Positions 58,879 to 64,000 of a stretch of 64,000 nt of DNA are shown here, in pieces. Where the stretch lies: the NCBI RefSeq assembly GCF_033568475.1, contig NW_027331842.1, positions 248,001-312,000 on the forward strand, written 5' to 3'. This DNA is from Henckelia pumila (lineage: Eukaryota; Streptophyta; Magnoliopsida; Lamiales; Gesneriaceae). A model generated the notes under the pieces. That model was not told the origin of the DNA. It did not search any database and saw nothing but the letters and a program-made list of their open reading frames with translations. Within the stretch, counting starts at the first letter, position 1. Every line of letters starts with the position of its first letter. The position numbers and the translations under genes were made by a program.

Positions 58879-61800
58879 ATGTGGCCTGCACCTGTTAATC
58901 ATGGAGAAAGGATGCCTCAAATACCGAGGTTATTTGCTGTGGCTATAGATAGGGATAAAAGCAGTCAAATCGCCCTCAAATGGGCTGTTGATAACCTTCT
59001 TGTTAAAGGCCAGACTGTGATTTTGATTCATGTTAAGCTGAAACAATCTGTTCCTGGATTGCCTGCACCGCCTTCTTTTCCCGCCCAATGTAATCCCCTA
59101 TCTTTTCATGTTATGTTTATAATTTTTCTATTTGGTTGTCTCCATGTATTCTTAAGCAACTTAAATTGCTTAGGCTAAAAGGACGAGAGCAAGATAATGT
59201 GTTGTAGGTTTGTGGTAACTCATGTGTGCAACGGATTCTTGAGTGCAAGGCATTATTCTTGATGTGATTTGTGTTTGTGCTCTCAAAGTGACGTTAAATT
59301 GTGTAATTGTAAAATTCTACTTTCTATACGACTGTATTCTATGAGGTTAAGCTTGATTTCCATGTTAACAATTTTTTCAGAGATGTTAGCTTGAAAAGGA
59401 ACAAACAAAAGTAACAATTCCCACTCTACCCAAGAAGATTGTACATAGTCTGTGTCACCGTTTTGTCTGCTTTCCACAAAGACATGATTATGACTATTTT
59501 TATCCACAAATGATATATAACATTCCCATCTTTGGCGCAGGGCCTAACCAGGTTCCTGATGCTAGTGATGAAACTGGAGCTGGAGATGATATACAGTTAA
59601 GGGAACTGTTAGTTCCTTTCCACGTCTTTTGTATGCGCAAAGATGTGGGTATTCAAGATTCGAACATATTAGCGATTTTTATTTGGTCGTGAGAAGAGCC
59701 TTGGAAATGCAACCATATCGATATGAATTTGAACATGGAAAAAAAATGAATAGCGACATACACAAGTATACAACACCACAATTATTTTTGTAGTCCTATA
59801 CTCGGTCTTAGATCTCTACATTTTTGTTTTACAGATACAATGCTTTGATGTTGTGCTAGATGACACCGATGTGGCAAGAGCAATCATCGAATTCGTAAAG
59901 CAGTCCACGATTGACGTGTTGGTTCTCGGTTCTGGGAAAGGCAGCATCTTCAGGTATATTTTTCTCAATGGATGTTCTACCTTGCATAAGTACCTTTAAC
60001 TGAGTCTATGTTCAATACTACAAGTGGTATTTGGAATGGTTTTTCATGTACTCTCTATTATGTGACTCAGTAGAAACCTAAGTAGCCTTTTTCCAAAACA
60101 GATTTAAAGCAAGAGACATTCCGGGAAATGTACTAAAAGGGGTACCAGATTTTTGTACCATATATGTCATTCACAAGGGGAAGATTTCATCCACACGAGC
60201 TGCTTCCCGTCCTACCCCATCCATCCTCAACCCATTACGGAACCAGATACTAATTCAGGCCCATAGAAAATCAAATGCATCAGAGACACCAGTGCCATCC
60301 AAAAGTGATACACGAAGTTGGTTTTTATATTAACAAAACACTGGCCTCTACAGTTATCTTTTTTCAAATCCCACGGTAATGGATTCAATTCGGGTTCATA
60401 TGCAGGTCCCTTTTCAGGACACTCTAGACCAGGATCCGAACCTCCAACACATTTCAAGCCAAATGAGGCAAACTTTATCAAGTATGTCTTAAAATGTGTG
60501 GTGATGTTTATTGACAAATCAATTAGAACTTTGCACATATTGTCGTAAATTTCTTGCTTAATTAGAAGGGCGATAGGTTTGATATTTAAGTTAATTCTAA
60601 CTTTAACTGTGATTGCCGCAAAAAGGTCAGCGTTCACTCATCGAAAGGCCCCCACTGGAAAAGCATATGAACTACCTCCACCAGAAACAGACATATCCTT
60701 TGTAAGTACTGCAAGGCAAAGTGTTGATTTGTTCCCTTCATATTATGAGGGCTCGGATGGTGGTCCTACTCCTCCTCGGCTTTCTGGATTATCGGACGCA
60801 GATAACTTGGGGTTCCATTCATGGCAAATTGGACGAAATTCGGTGGACATAACAACCCCACCAGAATTATTCCTTGACTCAACTGAAAATGACAAAGCAA
60901 TCGCAGTACAAACAATGGTAAGGTTACCAACATTAAGATTTACCTGAATGTATAATCTGTTTATATGCAATGATTGACCCTGTCACCTTGCTTGATGCTA
61001 CAGAGGTAAAAAAAACTTGCATGATTTACTTGCAGCTTATTCTATTTGTACTCATTTTCAAAGTCTTGCAACGTATTTCTCCCCGCTAATTAATTTATTA
61101 TAATATTAGTACAAGTTCATCACTATCATCAATATTATCGTTAATTCCGATTTTATGCTGCTGCTGCATGAGTTGGTTTGTTTACATCTACTATTGAATT
61201 AGTGTTAGTATGAAACATGGCTCAGATTCAACAATATTTACAGGAGGAAGTAGAAGCTGAAATGAAAAGGTTAAAGCAGGAACTCAAGCAAACAATGGAT
61301 ATGTACAGTACAGCATGCAAGGAAGCACTCTCAGCGAAAGAGAAGGCACGTAAATTTTTTGTTTACTTGGGAATTCTGTTCCAAGAGTCTATTTAAATTA
61401 TTTTCCGTTGTAGGCAAAGGAGCTTCAGCGTTGGAAAATTGAAGAGCAGACGAGATTAGAAGAGGCGCGATTATCAGAAGAGGCAGCATTGGCTCTTGCA
61501 AGAAAAGAGAAGGCCAAGTCTAAGGCCGCCTTCGAGCATGCTGAAGCATCACAAAGGATAGCCGAGCTGGAAGCTCAAAAGAGGATCAATGCAGAAATGA
61601 AGGCCATAAAAGAATCAGACGATAAGTCTAGGGTTCTTAGCCCTTTGACTCAGTCAGATTCCATGTACAGAAAATACACGATCGAAGAGATTGAAGTTGC
61701 TACAGAATATTTTGCACAATCTAGAAAGATAGGAGAAGGAGGATATGGGCCAGTATACAAATGCTATTTAGACCACACGCCTGCTGCAGTGAAGGTTCTT

Positions 61801-63569
61801 CGACCTGATGCTACTCATGGAAGATCACAATTTCAACAAGAGGTATGTGAAATTAAAAATATTTTCTCATTAGTGAAAGGTCTAAGGTATGGTGTAGTTT
61901 GAACATCTATAACAAAATTAATGGTAGTCATGGCAAGTTCATGCAGTTAAAATGGGAGTGGTTATCTCCTGCTTCAGTCTTGACGTGATCTAGAAATCAT
62001 GCATTTAGAATTTATTGACATAAGTCCGTGGTAATTGTATTGGGGAACAACAATTCTTCTACGGCCATGGGGAATGACATTTGAATATGATATTTGGGCT
62101 GCTGTTTATTTTTAAACAATTTAAATGATGATTATCATAGTTTTTGGTTTAGTGCCAGATGCACGGTATTACAATACGAGTCTCCTAAGGTTGCTCTTTC
62201 GCACAAAGTGGTGTTAAAAATAGAAAATGTAGATATCAATGGTAGATGAAAATTTCTCCTCGACTCTTAAATGATGGTGCTTAGTCATCATTTGACTTTA
62301 CTTTTACCCGTCTTCCTACTTTCCATGTTCCCAAAACTGTCCCTAAGAGACTTGTTTTCAATCACATAATTGGTTAATTATTTTGACACCAGGTTGAAAT
62401 TTTGAGCTGCATAAGACACCCCCACATGGTCCTACTTCTAGGAGCCTGTCCAGAATATGGTTGCTTAGTTTATGAGTACATGTCCAACGGAAGCTTAGAA
62501 GACCGTTTGTTGAGGCATGGTAACACTCCTCCGCTATCTTGGCAGCATAGGTTTCGAATAGCTGCTGAAATTGGCACCGGCCTGCTCTTCCTCCATCAGA
62601 CAAAACCAGAGCCACTGGTACATCGTGATCTCAAACCTGCTAATATTCTTCTTGACCGCAATTATGTCAGCAAAATCAGTGATGTTGGCTTGGCTAGACT
62701 TGTCCCTCCATCCACAGCTGACAGTGTTACTCAATATCGGATGACGTCTACAGCTGGAACTTTCTGCTACATAGATCCTGAGTATCAGCAAACTGGTATG
62801 CTTGGCGTAAAATCTGACATATATTCCCTTGGAATCATCTTCTTACAAATTCTTACTGGCAAATCACCGATGGGTCTTACTCATCATGTTGAAAGAGCTA
62901 TCGAGAGTGGTACCTTTCCTGAGCTGCTGGATCCATCTGTGCCGGACTGGCCAGTTGAAGAAGCTTTGAGCTTAGCTACATTGGCGCTAAAGTGCGCAGA
63001 ACTTAGAAGAAAAGACAGGCCAGATCTTGGTAATGTTGTTCTTCCTCAATTGAACAAACTGCGAGAGCTAGCGGAAGATTCCATGACCAACTCAGTGCCA
63101 TGCAGTGCAAATCCCTCACCCAGTCACAGTGAGGTTTCCATGTCTAAAGTAAGTCTGAGTTCATTATCTTGCAAATTAATCCTTTATATACTACAAAATA
63201 AGAATGCAAATCGGGAGCCTGGTTCTTGGTATTCTATGATTTTCCTTGTCATTCTAAATCCATAAAAATCTGTGGAATGGTTCTTTGCTTTACTATTAGA
63301 TCATGCACAAATAGGGCCAATACTGAATAATTTGGCAATTTTTCTTCAAAAGTTCGAGAATGGTAGAGATAAACTCATATTTCATAGAAGATATGGCCAT
63401 TTCATTCTGTTGCTTTTCTGAGATGGTGGACAAATTTTTACTTGAAGAATTTGTAGGCTAAACCCCAACTTTATTTCTGTGTACTCTGGCTCTGATATGT
63501 TATCCCAATAATATTTTGCAGGAAGACTTGAGTTATCCACCATCTACACAATCAAGCATGGGGAGCTGA
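58879..63569 (+). CDS. USP-domain receptor-like cytoplasmic kinase
   Basis: Exons: 58879-59089, 59541-59644, 59835-59953, 60102-60316, 60406-60481, 60626-60917, 61244-61345, 61414-61842, 62393-63148, 63522-63569. Frames join to give 783 aa. Start is MWPAPVNHGERM; no earlier ATG is in frame. Domains in order: universal stress protein/adenine-nucleotide fold (about 19-170, ending VLVLGSGKGSIFR), Ser-rich variable region, coiled coil (about 340-425), Ser/Thr kinase (about 470-720). The kinase has KIGEGGYGPVYK, lysine in AAVKVL, catalytic HRDLKPAN, DVG in place of DFG, and AGTFCYIDPEYQ. The C-terminus (SSMGS) has no U-box, unlike the PUB kinases with the same N-terminal layout. Intron 7 (61346-61413) begins GC. 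DVG is usual in this subfamily as I know it, so activity is plausible. Substrates unknown. Confidence 0.95.
61346..61413 (+). other. GC-AG intron of the USP kinase gene
   Basis: Exon 7 must end in phase 0 (...SAKEK) to join AKELQRWKIEE in exon 8. The only site doing so is AAG followed by GCACGT. The nearby GT at 61350 gives the wrong phase. The 68-bp intron ends ttgtag. Confidence 0.7.
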
Positions 63570-64000
63570 TACATAACACCACTACTTTTTCTTTTTTTGA
63601 AGAGGAAACCTCGATACTTTTTTAGAATCCCGTATAGTAAATTCAAAACACCAACGAATATTTGTTTTATTCCATACTTGGTGTGGTTGTATATTAAGAT
63701 AATTTTTTTATTTTCATGGTAAAATAAAAACATTTATTTATGTATCAAAAGGAGGCATTTTATTGGCCAAATCAGGTGGATACCACATGATTTGGACCAA
63801 TTATAGAGCTCCACGCTATCCATGGAGTAGTACCACATGGTTAACATCGACTTTACCATTATTTAGTGACAGTTTTCTGAAAAGCGCAAAACATTAGTTT
63901 ATTAAGCGTGAAACAAGCTTATATTAAGGCAAAAGCGCACGAAAAGTGGTCGACTTGAGATTATCAAATTATGTTATATCTTATTATTATATTATTAAAA
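63570..64000. other. 3' flank of the USP kinase gene
   Basis: 3' UTR followed by AT-rich DNA; no gene seen to the window end. Confidence 0.6.

Noticed and set aside
60318-60548. ORF extending upstream of USP-kinase exon 5
   Set aside because: Frame arithmetic and the conserved RSPF junction support an exon starting at 60406; the longer ORF lacks a phase-compatible acceptor.

Overview
The window is nuclear DNA from a flowering plant, almost certainly a eudicot. The evidence is intron-rich genes with GT-AG splice sites, plant-specific gene families (L-arabinokinase, USP-domain receptor-like cytoplasmic kinase, type B G-gamma), a Ty3/gypsy chromovirus-like retrotransposon, an endogenous pararetrovirus and many Mutator-type MITEs. 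I cannot name the species. Exon boundaries were read by hand from splice sites and checked by reading-frame arithmetic, not from transcripts.

Layout. (1) 1-32.4 kb is a repeat-rich accessory region on the minus strand. It holds three tandem paralogues of a Golgi nucleotide-diphospho-sugar transferase (PF03407 type). Copy A (887-2476) is partial at the left edge; B (19833-23381) and C (25641-28353) look intact. They are followed by a four-exon G-protein gamma subunit gene (31329-32423). Between A and B sits a three-level nest. A Mutator-like element (4070-16307) has an exact 9-bp target duplication and encloses a decayed pararetrovirus segment. That segment is in turn split by an LTR retrotransposon (7049-14939). 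A CACTA-like remnant (18551-19573) and several foldback MITEs fill the rest. The spacer between B and C contains a relic of G-gamma intron 2, which records how the array formed. (2) 36.7-45.6 kb on the plus strand is a complete 13-exon DCAF1 gene (CUL4-DDB1 ubiquitin ligase substrate receptor, 1987 aa). (3) 46.1-56.7 kb on the minus strand is a complete 29-exon L-arabinokinase gene (ARA1-like, 980 aa), convergent with DCAF1. (4) 58.9-63.6 kb on the plus strand is a complete 10-exon USP-domain protein kinase (783 aa), divergent from ARA1, with one apparent GC-AG intron.

The genes do not form a pathway or operon. Two have cell-wall or sugar roles (the transferase array, and arabinose salvage to arabinose-1-phosphate) and three have signalling or regulatory roles. 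I found no tRNA, rRNA, CRISPR array or convincing new defence or metabolic system. The most unusual content is the nested mobile DNA and the paralogue comparisons that date individual insertions.
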